A stretch of DNA of 12,836 nucleotides, from assembly GCA_023411445.1 (NCBI GenBank), contig JAEYOT010000740.1, positions 1-12,836 of the forward strand, given 5' to 3'. This document shows, in pieces, positions 12,650 to 12,836 of this stretch; within the stretch, counting starts at the first letter, position 1; each line of letters starts with the position of its first letter. Origin of the DNA: Pseudomonadota bacterium (GTDB lineage: Bacteria > Myxococcota_A > Polyangia > Polyangiales > Polyangiaceae). Under the pieces are notes generated by a model, which was given only the letters and a program-made list of their open reading frames with translations, searched no databases and was not told the origin of the DNA. A program made the position numbers and the translations under genes.

Positions 12650-12836
12650 ATGCCGAGGAGCCTGAGCCTCGTCGCAGCCGCCGTGTGGCTGTTGGAGGTC
12701 GGCGCGTGCGCCCAAGAAGCGCCGGCCAAGGCGCCCTCGGCGGTCGCCGCGCCAGCAGGCCCGAACGAGCCGGCAAACCTCTCGCTGCTGCCCCGAGAGC
12801 GCGAGCCGGCGCCCCCTCGGCCGGCCGAGCCAGCGC
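12650..12836 (+). CDS. Start of a lipoprotein gene, cut by the window edge
   Basis: The reading frame opens at ATG 12650 and remains open to the last base, giving 62 complete codons. The start is MPRSLSLVAAAVWLLEVGAC, a lipoprotein signal with lipobox VGAC (C20), although E16 is unusual in the hydrophobic core. After it comes an Ala/Pro/Glu-rich, low-complexity linker. The folded domain lies outside the window, so no function can be given. TAGAAG 8 bases upstream supports the start. Confidence 0.65.
   Translation, partial: MPRSLSLVAAAVWLLEVGACAQEAPAKAPSAVAAPAGPNEPANLSLLPREREPAPPRPAEPA

Noticed and set aside
1..12836. CRISPR arrays, transposases, insertion sequence ends, tRNA or rRNA genes
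   Set aside because: I saw no regularly spaced direct repeats, no transposase or integrase motifs, and no recognisable tRNA or rRNA sequence on either strand.

Overview
The window is uniformly GC-rich, compact, single-copy chromosomal DNA. It suggests a member of the Myxococcota, probably of the Sorangium/Polyangium type. The reasons are the GC-rich codon use, the paired exported DUF1592 and DUF1552 proteins (typical of planctomycetes and myxobacteria), several lipoproteins with Ala/Gly/Pro/Ser-rich linkers, and few Shine-Dalgarno sequences. This placement is inference. I see no mobile elements, CRISPR arrays, tRNAs or rRNAs.

Layout. (1) 1-3006 is a cysteine module. An XRE-cupin regulator (minus strand) diverges from cysK-cysE (plus strand), whose genes overlap by 4 bp. 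The 319-bp gap between them holds a strong dyad, a candidate promoter and a 27-codon short ORF with adjacent Cys codons (TGC TGT). Those two codons fall exactly in the loop of a perfect 8-bp hairpin. The eight bases just before the hairpin's Cys codons can also pair with the cysK ribosome binding site. This reads as a candidate cysteine-sensing leader peptide and is the most interesting item in the window. (2) 3020-7672 (minus strand) encodes a DUF1592-family lipoprotein with one CXXCH motif, a Tat-exported DUF1552 protein, and a Bcr/CflA-type MFS transporter that appears to have its own promoter. (3) 7842-8921 (plus strand) is a lipoprotein of unknown function, divergent from (2). (4) 8928-12582 (minus strand) encodes a GH35-like beta-galactosidase, a YciO-type Sua5/YrdC-fold protein, a seven-iron ferredoxin and a HAD phosphatase that must start at TTG just after the ferredoxin stop. 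(5) From 12650 (plus strand) the start of another lipoprotein runs off the window.

How the genes work together. CysE makes O-acetylserine and CysK turns it into cysteine. CysE ends in isoleucine, the residue that docks CysE into CysK in the cysteine synthase complex, so the two products probably associate. The XRE-cupin gene is the obvious candidate regulator. The DUF1592/DUF1552 pair is a recurring envelope unit of unknown function. The remaining genes look like unrelated housekeeping or accessory functions in short transcription units. A recurrent feature is a TA-starting -10-like hexamer 8-13 bases ahead of start codons that lack a Shine-Dalgarno sequence, which suggests leaderless or very short-leader transcripts.
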